Shown here piece after piece: positions 26,452 through 34,794 of a stretch of DNA of 64,000 nt (position 1 is its first letter; the number at the start of each line of letters is the position of its first letter). The stretch spans positions 1 through 64,000 of the forward strand of contig CAMDNO010000003.1 of assembly GCA_945902955.1 (NCBI GenBank). Direction: 5' to 3'. The notes under the pieces were generated by a model. The model was not told where the DNA came from, made no database searches, and saw only the letters and a program-made list of their open reading frames with translations. Made by a program: the position numbers and the translations under genes. This stretch comes from Porphyromonas cangingivalis (GTDB lineage: Bacteria > Bacteroidota > Bacteroidia > Bacteroidales > Paludibacteraceae).

Positions 26452-27402
26452 TTAAATTTCTTTCTCAATCAAATAATTATTTCGTTCAGAAGAGTTGCGA
26501 GCAATTAATTCACCCAAAAATCCGGTCAGAAAAAGTTGTGTACCAAGCACCATTGCCAAAAGCGACAAATAAAAATAAGGTGTTTCGGTAATTAAAGGCG
26601 CTTTTACATGATTCAGAATTGCAAATAATTTATTTATGCCTACAGCCACAGTGGCTAAAAAGCCAAATACAAACATCATGCTGCCCACCATGCCAAAAAA
26701 GTGCATGGGTTTTTTGCCGAAACGCGATAGAAACCAAAGACTTATCAAATCGAGATAGCCATTTACGAAGCGGCTTAAACCAAATTTAGTTTCTCCAAAC
26801 TCACGCTTGCGGTGCACAACTACCTTTTCGCCAATTTTTTTAAAGCCTGCGTTTTTTGCTAAATAAGGAATGTAACGGTGCATTTCGCCATAAACTTCAA
26901 TGTTTTTAACCACCACGTTGGCGTAAGCTTTTAGTCCACAATTCATGTCGTGGAGCTTTAGCCCTGTTACCTTACGTGCTGTGGCATTGTATATTTTCGA
27001 AGGGATGTTTTTGGTGAATTTGGAATCGTAACGCTTCTTTTTCCAGCCCGATACTAAATCGTAGCCTTCATTTTTTATCATACTAAATAATTCGGGAATT
27101 TCATCAGGGCTATCTTGCAAATCGGCATCCATCGTAATAACCACATCGCCTTGCGCAGCTCTAAAACCACAATACAAAGCGGGAGATTTACCATAATTGC
27201 TTCTGAATTTTATGCCTCGAACTGTCTGTGATTTTTTCTGTAATTCTGTTATTACTTCCCATGAGTGGTCGGTACTACCATCGTTTACAAAAATTACTTC
27301 GTAACTGAATTTGTTGGTAATCATTACTTTTTCAATCCAATCGTACAATTTTAGGAGCGATTCTTCTTCGTTATATAAAGGAACAATTATTGAAATATCC
27401 AT
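26452..27402 (-). CDS. Family 2 glycosyltransferase with two membrane helices
   Basis: This is a GT-A fold transferase of the DPM/ArnC/GtrB type, which loads a sugar onto a polyprenyl phosphate. The motifs are IIVPLYNEEE at the start, NDGSTDHSWE, and the metal-binding DADLQD. The C-terminal third carries two membrane helices (FFGMVGSMMFVFGFLATVAVG and a second before FLGELIARNSSERNNY). The ATG at 27402 (316 residues) is preferred: nine further upstream codons from 27429 run into an inverted repeat and are not part of the fold. It is preceded by a DUF4199 gene, its common partner in Bacteroidetes. Confidence 0.88.
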   Translation of the reverse strand: MDISIIVPLYNEEESLLKLYDWIEKVMITNKFSYEVIFVNDGSTDHSWEVITELQKKSQTVRGIKFRSNYGKSPALYCGFRAAQGDVVITMDADLQDSPDEIPELFSMIKNEGYDLVSGWKKKRYDSKFTKNIPSKIYNATARKVTGLKLHDMNCGLKAYANVVVKNIEVYGEMHRYIPYLAKNAGFKKIGEKVVVHRKREFGETKFGLSRFVNGYLDLISLWFLSRFGKKPMHFFGMVGSMMFVFGFLATVAVGINKLFAILNHVKAPLITETPYFYLSLLAMVLGTQLFLTGFLGELIARNSSERNNYLIEKEI

Positions 27403-27419
27403 TTTTTTATTATTGTATT

Positions 27420-27501
27420 CGGGTTTCACCGTAGGGGTAACACGATTATCTTGCAGAATAAAAACGTGAAACCCCTACGGTGTTACCCGTTTTTATTCTG
27501 C
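27420..27501. repeat. Two overlapping inverted repeats in the DUF4199-GT2 gap
   Basis: Arm A (27420-27444) pairs with 27465-27489. Each is 25 bases around ACCGTAGGGGT, with TTC and AAC exchanged between the flanks. Arm B, GCAGAATAAAAACG (27453-27466), pairs perfectly with 27488-27501. The right arms overlap by two bases, so the two hairpins compete. B also covers the end of the DUF4199 gene. Confidence 0.8.
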
Positions 27502-27996
27502 AAAAATACTTTTTTCTTTTTTCAAAAATAATCCTAAAATTAAACCCCAAAAAGCGGCAACAATGGCACTACTCAATAAATTGAAAAGTGCGTAAGGAGC
27601 TGGTTTAAAGATTGAATTTAATAAATCGTAGGTTTTGTCGTCGATAGGAATATTCAGTTTTTCGTAAATCATAAGCGTATCGTTGAGGAACGTTGCTAAA
27701 AACTCAACATTTAGTAAAGCGTAGATTAATATTACCAACGAACCAATAACAGCACCGTAGATATAAACACGAAATACATAATTAAATGCTTCGCCAAAAG
27801 TCATTGTATCGCCATTTTCAGCTATACGAAAGCGTTTAGTTACAAAGAAAAGAAATACGATAATGCCTATTGAAATAAAAAAAGTGAAAGAGGAAAGTAG
27901 TGGAATTTTTGTTGCTGTAAATAAAAATTTAATAGCAATGAGTGCGCCGGCAATCAGCCCATTTTGCATAGCTGATTTATTGAAATTTTGTTGCAT
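27493..27996 (-). CDS. DUF4199 membrane protein
   Basis: This protein has about 167 residues with four hydrophobic segments. It matches DUF4199, a family largely confined to Bacteroidetes and of unknown function. The conserved opening NGLIAGALIAIKFLF and the end AAFWGLILGLFLKKE are visible. The start at 27996 is preferred to 28023 because the nine extra codons (MCELKKIRF) are charged and unlike the family's beginning. It lies upstream of the GT2 gene on the same strand, a common pairing. Confidence 0.82.
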   Translation of the reverse strand: MQQNFNKSAMQNGLIAGALIAIKFLFTATKIPLLSSFTFFISIGIIVFLFFVTKRFRIAENGDTMTFGEAFNYVFRVYIYGAVIGSLVILIYALLNVEFLATFLNDTLMIYEKLNIPIDDKTYDLLNSIFKPAPYALFNLLSSAIVAAFWGLILGLFLKKEKSIFAE

Positions 27997-28028
27997 AAAT
28001 CTTATTTTTTTAAGTTCGCACAAAATTA

Positions 28029-28721
28029 CTAAAAATGTGGCACATACGAAATATTTTCAAAAACTTTCCATATAGTATCGTCTTCGGGTGTTAGAGCTGT
28101 TATGTTAATTTTTTCTTTCGAAACGGGGTGAATAAAACTTACATTTCGGGCGTGTAAACTTATCCCACCGTTGGGGTTCGAACGTGGAAATCCGTATTTT
28201 AAATCGCCTTTAATGGGGCAGCCCATTTTGGCTAACTGACATCGAATTTGATGATGTCGGCCTGTTTCGAGCTGCACTTCGAGTAAATAGTAGTTGTCCG
28301 AAGAGGCTATTAATCGGTAGCTCAAAGCAGCTTTTTTTGCTTCGGGTACCATTTTAGTGTGGGCTGTGGTTTTGTTTTGCTTTTCATTTCGTACTAAAAA
28401 ATGCTCTAAACGCCCTTCCGTTTCCTCGGGTTTATTTTTCACAATAGCCCAATAAGTTTTTTTTATTTCCTGATTCTTAAACATTTCATTCAGCCTGGTC
28501 AAAGCTTTACTTGTTTTGGCAAATAATACTACGCCGCTCACAGGTCGATCAAGCCTATGTGTAACACCTAAAAACACCTCACCAGGCTTATTATATTTCT
28601 CTTTTATGAATTTTTTGATTGTTTCCGATAGTGGTTCATCACCGGTTTTATCGCCCTGAACAATTTCCGAACAGGTTTTATTTACGGCTATTATGTGGTT
28701 GTCTTCGTGTAGTACTGTCAT
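28029..28721 (-). CDS. RluA-family pseudouridine synthase
   Basis: This 230-residue enzyme converts uridine to pseudouridine in rRNA or tRNA. The catalytic motif is VTHRLDRPVSGVVLFAKT (Asp in RLD, about 55), preceded by NKTCSEIVQGDKTGDEPL. QLETGRHHQIRCQLAKMGCPI and GDLKYGF complete the fold. There is no N-terminal S4 domain, so it is the short type. Which RNA site is modified cannot be read from the sequence. It is preceded by a low-complexity spacer of TTAATTTGTTCATCTG units at 28722-28790. Confidence 0.9.
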   Translation of the reverse strand: MTVLHEDNHIIAVNKTCSEIVQGDKTGDEPLSETIKKFIKEKYNKPGEVFLGVTHRLDRPVSGVVLFAKTSKALTRLNEMFKNQEIKKTYWAIVKNKPEETEGRLEHFLVRNEKQNKTTAHTKMVPEAKKAALSYRLIASSDNYYLLEVQLETGRHHQIRCQLAKMGCPIKGDLKYGFPRSNPNGGISLHARNVSFIHPVSKEKINITALTPEDDTIWKVFENISYVPHF

Positions 28722-28809
28722 TTCTTTGATGGTTGATTTGTTAATTTGTTCATCTGTTAATTTGTTAAGATACTCAGATTTTGAAATTGGAAATTAATAA
28801 TATTGGAGA

Positions 28810-30033
28810 TTACGCTCTTGTTTTCAATTTTTTAGAAATAATATGCCAGAGCCCACTGATTATGGTTAGATAGCGAAATGGATAATAAAGTAAAAATAAC
28901 TTTTGATTTTTAATATCATACTTTTCTACCATAAATTTTTTAGAAGGAAAAAATAAGTCTATTAAATATTTAGCTATATCTTTCGGGTCCGAAAGTAGTT
29001 GTAAATTGTTGAGGTGTCCGGGTATAGCTGTTTTAGAAGGTTCGGTATATTTATAACCTTGTAAATACAAAATGAACTTACGTTTGTGTTTAGTTTTTAT
29101 TTTTCCAGCATATTTTTTCAAAATAATTTCAGGAATACTTTCTAACTCAAAAAATTCACTTACCATTAATATATATCTAAAAACAATATCAGTTGCTTTG
29201 TAGGCTTCGCATAATTTTTCGAACGATTTCCAATAAAAATCATTAGGTAAAGTATCTAATAAATTTGCTAAATCAATAAACGAGGTAAAATTCACATTTC
29301 CCTCTTCAAAATGCTTGTGAGCATGCAAAGCCACATGAATTATTTGATGGGGTGTGTCGAGTGCATAACCTTCATTTCCATTGATATTAGCGCTTATTTT
29401 TGAGGCAAAAACACGATCCATGTTCATCTTGAATTTTTCCACTTCTCGATGTAGTTTGATATGCAATTCGATGGAAACACCGTTGAGCGACATGGGTGGT
29501 AGATGCACAAAGTCCGATTTTTCACGAATGTAATCACTTACCGGTACCGATTTGCGATAACGGTAACCAAGTGATTTTAAAATTTCAACCGCCTTTTGAG
29601 CATTATTAGGTCGTATAAGTATATCAATATCACTAAATTGACGCAAACCAATTTTTAAATAAAGATGTTCGGTTAAATAAATTCCTTTTAGTGCAATTAC
29701 GTCAATTTCATGACTTTGAAGTGCATTTGCTGCATTAGAATAATGACCAAGTAGCAATATGCTACGATTGATTGTTTGCAAATAAGATTGTTCTATTTGA
29801 AAAATAATTTCGTTTGGAATGAGTTTTTTGTTTTTAAATTGGTCTAATTTATTTATAAAAAAGCCAGCAACACCACGTTTAACGACTTGAACTGCAAATG
29901 CATCCCAATTATTAATTTGGGGGAGGAGTGCATCAATTTTTGCTATGTCGTTTTCGGTACTAATTAGTTTTGAAACCAATAAAATTACTTTATCAGAAGG
30001 CCTTAGCAAAGTAGCTTTGTGTTTAAAAATCAT
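28810..30033 (-). CDS. Nucleotidyltransferase-like protein (NTP_transf_5)
   Basis: This 407-residue protein resembles the uncharacterised nucleotidyltransferase family PF14907. The core is LKGIYLTEHLYLKIGLRQFSDIDILIRP, with the paired aspartates of a polymerase-beta-type active site in SDIDIL, followed by AVEILKSLGYRY. A helical C-terminal half ends in the basic segment HIISKKLKTRA. Members are scattered near surface-polysaccharide genes, but none of those lies alongside here, and the substrate is unknown. It stands alone, 167 bases downstream of fur. Confidence 0.72.
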   Translation of the reverse strand: MIFKHKATLLRPSDKVILLVSKLISTENDIAKIDALLPQINNWDAFAVQVVKRGVAGFFINKLDQFKNKKLIPNEIIFQIEQSYLQTINRSILLLGHYSNAANALQSHEIDVIALKGIYLTEHLYLKIGLRQFSDIDILIRPNNAQKAVEILKSLGYRYRKSVPVSDYIREKSDFVHLPPMSLNGVSIELHIKLHREVEKFKMNMDRVFASKISANINGNEGYALDTPHQIIHVALHAHKHFEEGNVNFTSFIDLANLLDTLPNDFYWKSFEKLCEAYKATDIVFRYILMVSEFFELESIPEIILKKYAGKIKTKHKRKFILYLQGYKYTEPSKTAIPGHLNNLQLLSDPKDIAKYLIDLFFPSKKFMVEKYDIKNQKLFLLYYPFRYLTIISGLWHIISKKLKTRA

Positions 30034-30143
30034 TAAATCAATTGAATGTCAATTAAATATCTTTTTTTAATTCGAAGTACAAATATACTACGAATTAATG
30101 AGAAATTAGAAAGAATGATGTTTTTGCAGATTAAATAAAATAG

Positions 30144-30175
30144 AAAAAGAGAATCTCATAAGAAATTCTCTTTTT
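30144..30175 (-). terminator. Terminator after fur
   Basis: AAAAAGAGAAT (30144-30154) pairs perfectly with ATTCTCTTTTT (30165-30175) around a 10-base loop, 25 bases downstream of the fur stop on the minus strand. Confidence 0.75.
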
Positions 30176-30200
30176 TATAAAATTGAAACTGTTTTTTTTT

Positions 30201-30620
30201 TCAGTTCAAACCTGTACATGTACCACAAAAGCCGGAATAAGAGATTTCAATCGAATGAATATCAAAGTTTTTTAGTTGTGGTTTATTAAATAGTTCTTGT
30301 TTTAAATCAAACAAATCGTATACTTTGCCACATCCTTTACATATAAAATGTGCATGATTAGAAATGTCGGCATCGTAGCGTGCGTTTTTTTCGTCGATAG
30401 ATAAGTGCAATACTGCGCCTTTTTCTACAAATAAGTTTAATGTGTTGTAAATTGTTGTTTTCGATAGCGTTGGCATAAAAGGGCTGAGTGTGGAATAGAT
30501 TTCATCAATCGTTGGATGCGTTTTGTGAGTCATCAGATAATCCATTACTGCTGTTCGTTGAACCGAAGGCTTAATGTCGAACTGTTTCAAATACTTGTGA
30601 ATTTGCATGTAATTGTTCAT
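30201..30620 (-). CDS. Fur-family transcriptional regulator
   Basis: This 139-residue metal-dependent repressor has an N-terminal winged helix (QRTAVMDYLMTHKTHPTIDE and LSKTTIYNTLNLFVEKG) and a dimerisation domain with metal-site residues (HAHFICKGCGKVYD). The CKGC and CGTC pairs form the structural zinc site. Whether it senses iron (Fur) or peroxide (PerR) cannot be decided by eye. It ends at FCGTCTGLN. The gene stands between the nucleotidyltransferase-like gene and mdh, with a terminator on each side; 30621-30865 otherwise shows nothing. Confidence 0.9.
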   Translation of the reverse strand: MNNYMQIHKYLKQFDIKPSVQRTAVMDYLMTHKTHPTIDEIYSTLSPFMPTLSKTTIYNTLNLFVEKGAVLHLSIDEKNARYDADISNHAHFICKGCGKVYDLFDLKQELFNKPQLKNFDIHSIEISYSGFCGTCTGLN

Positions 30621-30813
30621 AATGTGAGGATTTTTGAATATATGTTTTATTTAAAATAGATTTCTATTAATGGAATTATAAAACTATAATGGTTACAAAG
30701 ATAAAATAAAATCAGTAGATTAAACTAAAAATAAAATAAATTAATAGCTAAATGATATATTTTTAACTAAGTTTAAACTTCTAAACATTTTTTAGTTGTT
30801 CGAAAAAATAAAA

Positions 30814-30838
30814 GAGTTGCAATTTTTTATTGCAACTC
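30814..30838 (-). terminator. Terminator after mdh
   Basis: GAGTTGCAAT (30814-30823) pairs with ATTGCAACTC (30829-30838) around five Ts, 27 bases past the mdh stop. A-rich plus-strand sequence below it gives the U-run. Confidence 0.75.
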
Positions 30839-30865
30839 ATCTAATTCTAAGAATTTTGATTTTTC

Positions 30866-31807
30866 TTACAACACGTTAATTTCTTTCAAAACATCGTTTG
30901 TTGCACGAACGGCAGCAGCACTTTTGTTGAATAACGCCATTTCTTCGTCGTTTAGTTTGTAGTCGATAATTTCTTCCAAACCATTTTTTCCGATAATGCA
31001 AGGTACACCAATACAAATATCATTTTGTCCGTATTCGCCTTCGAGTGAAACACAGCAAGGAATAATTTTTTTCTGGTTGTGAATAATCGATTCTACTAAA
31101 TAAGCAGCAGCAGCTCCGGGAGCATACCAAGCCGAAGTACCCAATAAACCTGTAAGTGTAGCACCACCTACCATAGTGTCGGCTACCACTTTAGCCAATT
31201 CTTCTTGACCCAAAACATCGCTTACAGGGCGTCCTTTATACGAAGCAAAACGTGTTAATGGAATCATAGTTGTGTCGCCGTGTCCGCCAATAACCATACC
31301 TTCAATTTCGGTTGGGTTTGCATTCATAGCTTTGCTCAAATAGCATTTGAAACGTGCACTATCCAAAGCACCACCCATACCAATAATTTTATTTTTTGGT
31401 AGTCCGGTAGCTTTTAATGCAAGGTAAGTCATCGTGTCCATTGGGTTACTTACCACTACAATAATAGTGTTTGGCGAGTATTTCAAAATGTTTTCGGCAA
31501 CACTTTTTACAATACCTGCATTTACTCCGATTAACTCTTCGCGAGTCATGCCTGGTTTACGTGGAATTCCAGAAGTGATAACTACTACATCCGAATCGGC
31601 TGTTTGTGCATAATCGTTTGTACAACCTACAATTGTTGAGTCGAAACCTAACAATGCGGCAGTTTGGGTCATATCTAAGGCTTTGCCTTCGGATACACCT
31701 TCTTTCACATCAAGCATTACAATCTGATCGGCTACTTCGTTGAATACAAGTACATTTGCACAGGTTGCACCTACATTTCCGGCGCCAACTACGGTTACTT
31801 TTGACAT
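30866..31807 (-). CDS. mdh: Malate dehydrogenase
   Basis: Mdh interconverts malate and oxaloacetate with NAD. The 313-residue protein is of the lactate-dehydrogenase-like type. The nucleotide-binding site is VVGAGNVGATCA (about 5-16). The mobile loop IPRKPGMTREEL has Arg where lactate dehydrogenases have Gln, which marks malate as substrate. The catalytic His is in GGHGDTTMIPL (about 174-184). A TATCTTTG -7 box lies at 31857-31864, about 50 bases ahead of the start, without a clear -33 partner. A terminator follows. Confidence 0.95.
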   Translation of the reverse strand: MSKVTVVGAGNVGATCANVLVFNEVADQIVMLDVKEGVSEGKALDMTQTAALLGFDSTIVGCTNDYAQTADSDVVVITSGIPRKPGMTREELIGVNAGIVKSVAENILKYSPNTIIVVVSNPMDTMTYLALKATGLPKNKIIGMGGALDSARFKCYLSKAMNANPTEIEGMVIGGHGDTTMIPLTRFASYKGRPVSDVLGQEELAKVVADTMVGGATLTGLLGTSAWYAPGAAAAYLVESIIHNQKKIIPCCVSLEGEYGQNDICIGVPCIIGKNGLEEIIDYKLNDEEMALFNKSAAAVRATNDVLKEINVL

Positions 31808-31980
31808 AATTTTCTTATTTTTTTATTGTTTAAATTGATTTCAATTTTTTCGAATGCAAAGATAAAAAATTTTCTTGAATAATTAAAGAAAAATTTCTTT
31901 AATTGTTTGATTTTTATTAAAATATTTGATAGATGAATTTTGAGCCAGATTTTGTACATTTGTATTCACTAACAATCTTG

Positions 31981-32074
31981 AATCTCGTAATTCGTAATTG
32001 ATAATTCGTAATTGATAATTTGTAATTGATAATTCGTAATTGATAATTGATAATTGATAATTGATAATTGATAA
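31981..32074. repeat. Degenerate AATTGATAATTCGT repeats before corA
   Basis: Overlapping units of about 14 bases (AATTCGTAATTGAT) pass into five 7-base units (ATTGATA) ending 3 bases before the corA ATG. A TACATTTG -7 box at 31955-31962 would put the whole array in the corA leader, although its -33 partner is unclear. Copy number could alter translation of corA. Confidence 0.8.
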
Positions 32075-32077
32075 TAC

Positions 32078-33136
32078 ATGTCCAGATTTATAAAAAAGAA
32101 AAAAGAAGAAATTGGCCTATCGCCTTACGCATTGGTTTTCAGAGGTCTAAAGAAAACCGAAAAAGTATGGCTGAATGCTTTTGATTATAATGCAGATAGT
32201 TTTCGTGAATTTGAGGTCAAAACGCCAGAGCAACTTGTTGAATTAAAATCAAGCAAATCGACGAGTTGGTTGAATGTTTATGGCTTGGATAATGTCAAGT
32301 TAATGCAATCAATTTCGGCTGCATTTTCCATTGATAATTTGATCTTGTCGGATGTAATGAATCCTACAACGCGACCAAAAGTGCAGATACTTGATAGCAG
32401 CATTTATTTGAATATCAGAATGATTATACAAAATAAATCTGTTTTAGGTATGGATAATTTGAGTATAATTATTTCAGATAATATCCTTATTTCATTTCAG
32501 GAGCAAAAAGGGAACTTTTTTGAACCAATTAGAGAACGCATTCGTAAACCAACAAATAAAATTCGAAAAACAGGAACTGATTATCTGGCATTTGCATTGC
32601 TCGATGTGGTTGTCGACCATTATATTTTTGTTATTGGAGAGTTGGGCGAAGAAATTGAAACCCTCGAAGAGCAAATGTCCAACCAGCCGGGAAAAGATTT
32701 TATGGAACGCATAAATCACTTTAAACGTGAATTGAATTTTATTCGAAAAGTTATTAAACCGGCTAAAGAAATGATTTTAGGACTTGCTAAGCTGGAAACC
32801 GAGTTTATTAAAGACGAAAACCGAATCCATTTTAAGGAATTGATTGATAATATAAACGAAGCCAATGATTTAGCCGATAGTTACCGCGAAATGATTTATG
32901 ATATGATGAACAATTATCATACGACAATGAGCACTAAGTTGAACGAAATTATGCGTGTACTCACCATTATCTCAGTCATATTTATTCCAATTACGTTTAT
33001 TGTAGGAGTATATGGCACAAACTTCGACTATTTGCCCGAACTACATTGGAAATGGAGCTATTTTGCCATGTTGGGTGTAATGGCTTTAACTGTTTTGGGT
33101 ATGATTTGGTACTTCAAACGGAAAAAATGGTTTTGA
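32078..33136 (+). CDS. corA: CorA-family divalent cation transporter
   Basis: This 352-residue protein has a large cytoplasmic N-terminal domain, a long stalk helix (about 190-290) and two C-terminal membrane helices (about 294-316 and 328-346), the CorA layout for magnesium or cobalt uptake. The loop between the helices reads VYGTNFDYLPELHWKWSY, so the signature GMN is GTN here. The PELHW continuation is typical of the CorA family. The tail ends FKRKKWF, a basic ring near the membrane. The gene overlaps the convergent gene 33086-33721 by 51 bases. Confidence 0.9.
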   Translation: MSRFIKKKKEEIGLSPYALVFRGLKKTEKVWLNAFDYNADSFREFEVKTPEQLVELKSSKSTSWLNVYGLDNVKLMQSISAAFSIDNLILSDVMNPTTRPKVQILDSSIYLNIRMIIQNKSVLGMDNLSIIISDNILISFQEQKGNFFEPIRERIRKPTNKIRKTGTDYLAFALLDVVVDHYIFVIGELGEEIETLEEQMSNQPGKDFMERINHFKRELNFIRKVIKPAKEMILGLAKLETEFIKDENRIHFKELIDNINEANDLADSYREMIYDMMNNYHTTMSTKLNEIMRVLTIISVIFIPITFIVGVYGTNFDYLPELHWKWSYFAMLGVMALTVLGMIWYFKRKKWF

Positions 33137-33721
33137 AACTTTTTTGAATTTTACTTCAAAATTTTTTAACGCATCAAAGCAGATACTTACGCCTATTGTT
33201 TCCCAATGATTTCCATCAAAATTATGTGCTTGAATAAGGTTTATTTTACAATATGTATCTTTTATAAGTAGGTTTTTCGATACAATTGTTTTTTTCGATT
33301 TGTAAATCTCTTCGTACCAATTTGTGGGAATTGCAGGAAATAATACTTCGAAGCAAAAAGTTTTGAGTGATTTATGGGTAATCCAATATACATTTTGAGG
33401 CGTGAAATAAACAACAGCATCTGGACTTCCGGTATGCATCCAACCCTTTGTATGGGGATATTTACTGAATACTTCGATATACAAATCGCCAAAATCCTTA
33501 TCGCGAAATTTCTCGGAAATATTAAATACTGTTCCTCTTATAGTAACCTGAAGGTCAATATCCTTTCGTTGCATTTCCATATCCGATTCCAAATCTGAAT
33601 TAAAACGCACAATATCAGTTGCATGAAGTACTTCTACGTAAAACTTATCTGCTTCCAAGGCTTGTTCACGTTCGTGTTGTAAGCTTTTAGAAAAGTTATG
33701 TGTCATAATCCTTTGACGCAT
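33086..33721 (-). CDS. Conserved protein of unknown function
   Basis: This 211-residue protein (205 if it starts at the ATG at 33703, which has AAAGGA just before it) has no family I can name. The region RKDIDLQVTIRGTVFNISEKFRDKDFGD (about 52-79) has the strand pattern and acidic/Lys residues of a restriction-endonuclease-like fold, but E70 and K71 are adjacent rather than spaced as ExK, so the nuclease idea is weak. YFTPQNVYWITHKSL and HNFDGNHWETIGVSI are other conserved-looking blocks. It overlaps corA tail to tail by 51 bases and lies next to the DUF3990 gene. Confidence 0.55.
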   Translation of the reverse strand: MRQRIMTHNFSKSLQHEREQALEADKFYVEVLHATDIVRFNSDLESDMEMQRKDIDLQVTIRGTVFNISEKFRDKDFGDLYIEVFSKYPHTKGWMHTGSPDAVVYFTPQNVYWITHKSLKTFCFEVLFPAIPTNWYEEIYKSKKTIVSKNLLIKDTYCKINLIQAHNFDGNHWETIGVSICFDALKNFEVKFKKVSKPFFPFEVPNHTQNS

Positions 33722-33771
33722 ATTTATGAATTTGACTTACAGTGTTTTGAGAAGGATTTTTGGTAAACTGT

Positions 33772-34452
33772 TTACAAATTCAATTCCCTAAATAATAATT
33801 CATAAATATATTCCCAATTTTTTTCGTAAAGCATAGTTTCAATATCGGAAAGTTGAGTAAAAGTATTGGATGAAAAAAACTTATCAGTGGCCGTTTGTTC
33901 GTCAAAATCAAAATCAGTTACAAGCCTTTCTACAATTAATTCACTAATGTCTTCGATTTTGATAATTGCCTTGTTGTTTGTTTTTTTCAACATTCGCAAA
34001 GAATTAACTGTACAAAAACAAATTTGGTGGGTTGGTTCAGGATATTCTGTCATTTGTTGAAAAAAAACTTCTCTCGTAATTTCGCCTTCCATATATCGAC
34101 TAATTCTGCGTTGAACTTTATCTTCAGCTACAGGTCCCTCAACAATGTCGTAATCGTGTTTTTGTTCGGGGTTTTCTAAATTTCTATTCAGAATGATAAA
34201 ATCAAACCACTCATTGTTGTACTCACTGAAACGTAAAGTTTTTAAATTTTCTTCCGAAAAGGCTCTCTCATAGAATGTGAATTCAGTAACAACACCATTA
34301 GTCTGATTTACTTTTCCGATAATTTCTGCCCATTCCTCAGCTTGTTTTCGGTATTTTGTAACATAAAATCCTTTGCCAAAGTCCTTGTTGGCTTGACATT
34401 TATTTAAATCTACAGTTTCTATCTCTGCATAGCTGCCGTGAAAAACTTTCAT
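33772..34452 (-). CDS. DUF3990 protein, ADP-ribosyltransferase-like toxin candidate
   Basis: This 226-residue protein matches DUF3990 over about 1-165, a family with an ADP-ribosyltransferase-like core. KVFHGSYAEIE (first His), FGKGFYVTKYRKQAEEWA (the Y/F-x-T strand) and an acidic third site are visible. The last 70 residues (IKIEDISELIVERLVTDFDFDE onward) look like a separate small helical domain of the DUF3791 type. Its start overlaps the stop of the DUF3791 gene in TAATG, so the two are coupled. Such pairs behave as toxin-antitoxin candidates; the target is unknown. Confidence 0.75.
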   Translation of the reverse strand: MKVFHGSYAEIETVDLNKCQANKDFGKGFYVTKYRKQAEEWAEIIGKVNQTNGVVTEFTFYERAFSEENLKTLRFSEYNNEWFDFIILNRNLENPEQKHDYDIVEGPVAEDKVQRRISRYMEGEITREVFFQQMTEYPEPTHQICFCTVNSLRMLKKTNNKAIIKIEDISELIVERLVTDFDFDEQTATDKFFSSNTFTQLSDIETMLYEKNWEYIYELLFRELNL

Positions 34453-34688
34453 TATCGCAATCCTCCGTTTTTATAACAAATCCTATACAAGTAATCTACT
34501 GTATGAAATGGATTTGCTGTATGCAATGCTTTCCAATTCTCGTTTAGAAAAGTCCAACCTCCGTATTTTTTTAAATAAAAAAATCCGTCTTGTACTTTCA
34601 TTTTATAAGCTGCAGCAAATTCTGGTACAATATAAGTTATAAAACTTATTTTATCGCTCGTTGCTTTATTTAATACTTTTGTTTCCAT
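34452..34688 (-). CDS. DUF3791 protein, partner of DUF3990
   Basis: This small 78-residue protein is the first gene of the pair. KISFITYIVPEFAAAYKMKV and the following GFFYLKKYGGWTFLNENW...HTVDYLYRIC fit DUF3791, usually encoded beside DUF3990. By position and size it is the likely antitoxin or specificity partner, but DUF3791 domains also occur fused to the toxin, so this is inference. Its stop codon shares two bases with the next start (TAATG). A promoter with a good -7 box lies at 34714. Confidence 0.75.
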   Translation of the reverse strand: METKVLNKATSDKISFITYIVPEFAAAYKMKVQDGFFYLKKYGGWTFLNENWKALHTANPFHTVDYLYRICYKNGGLR

Positions 34689-34713
34689 ACAATTTTAATT
34701 TTTTGACAGCACA

Positions 34714-34747
34714 CAAACTTACAATTATTTTTTGAAATAATGACAAA
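34714..34747 (-). promoter_or_regulatory. Promoter of the DUF3791/DUF3990 pair
   Basis: On the minus strand, TTTG (34744-34747), 22 bases and TAAGTTTG (34714-34721) lie 26 bases ahead of the DUF3791 start. The spacing is slightly long for the consensus. Confidence 0.45.
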
Positions 34748-34794
34748 ATTAGATTTTGGTATATTATTTTTTTTTTTCGACTGTTATATTTATG

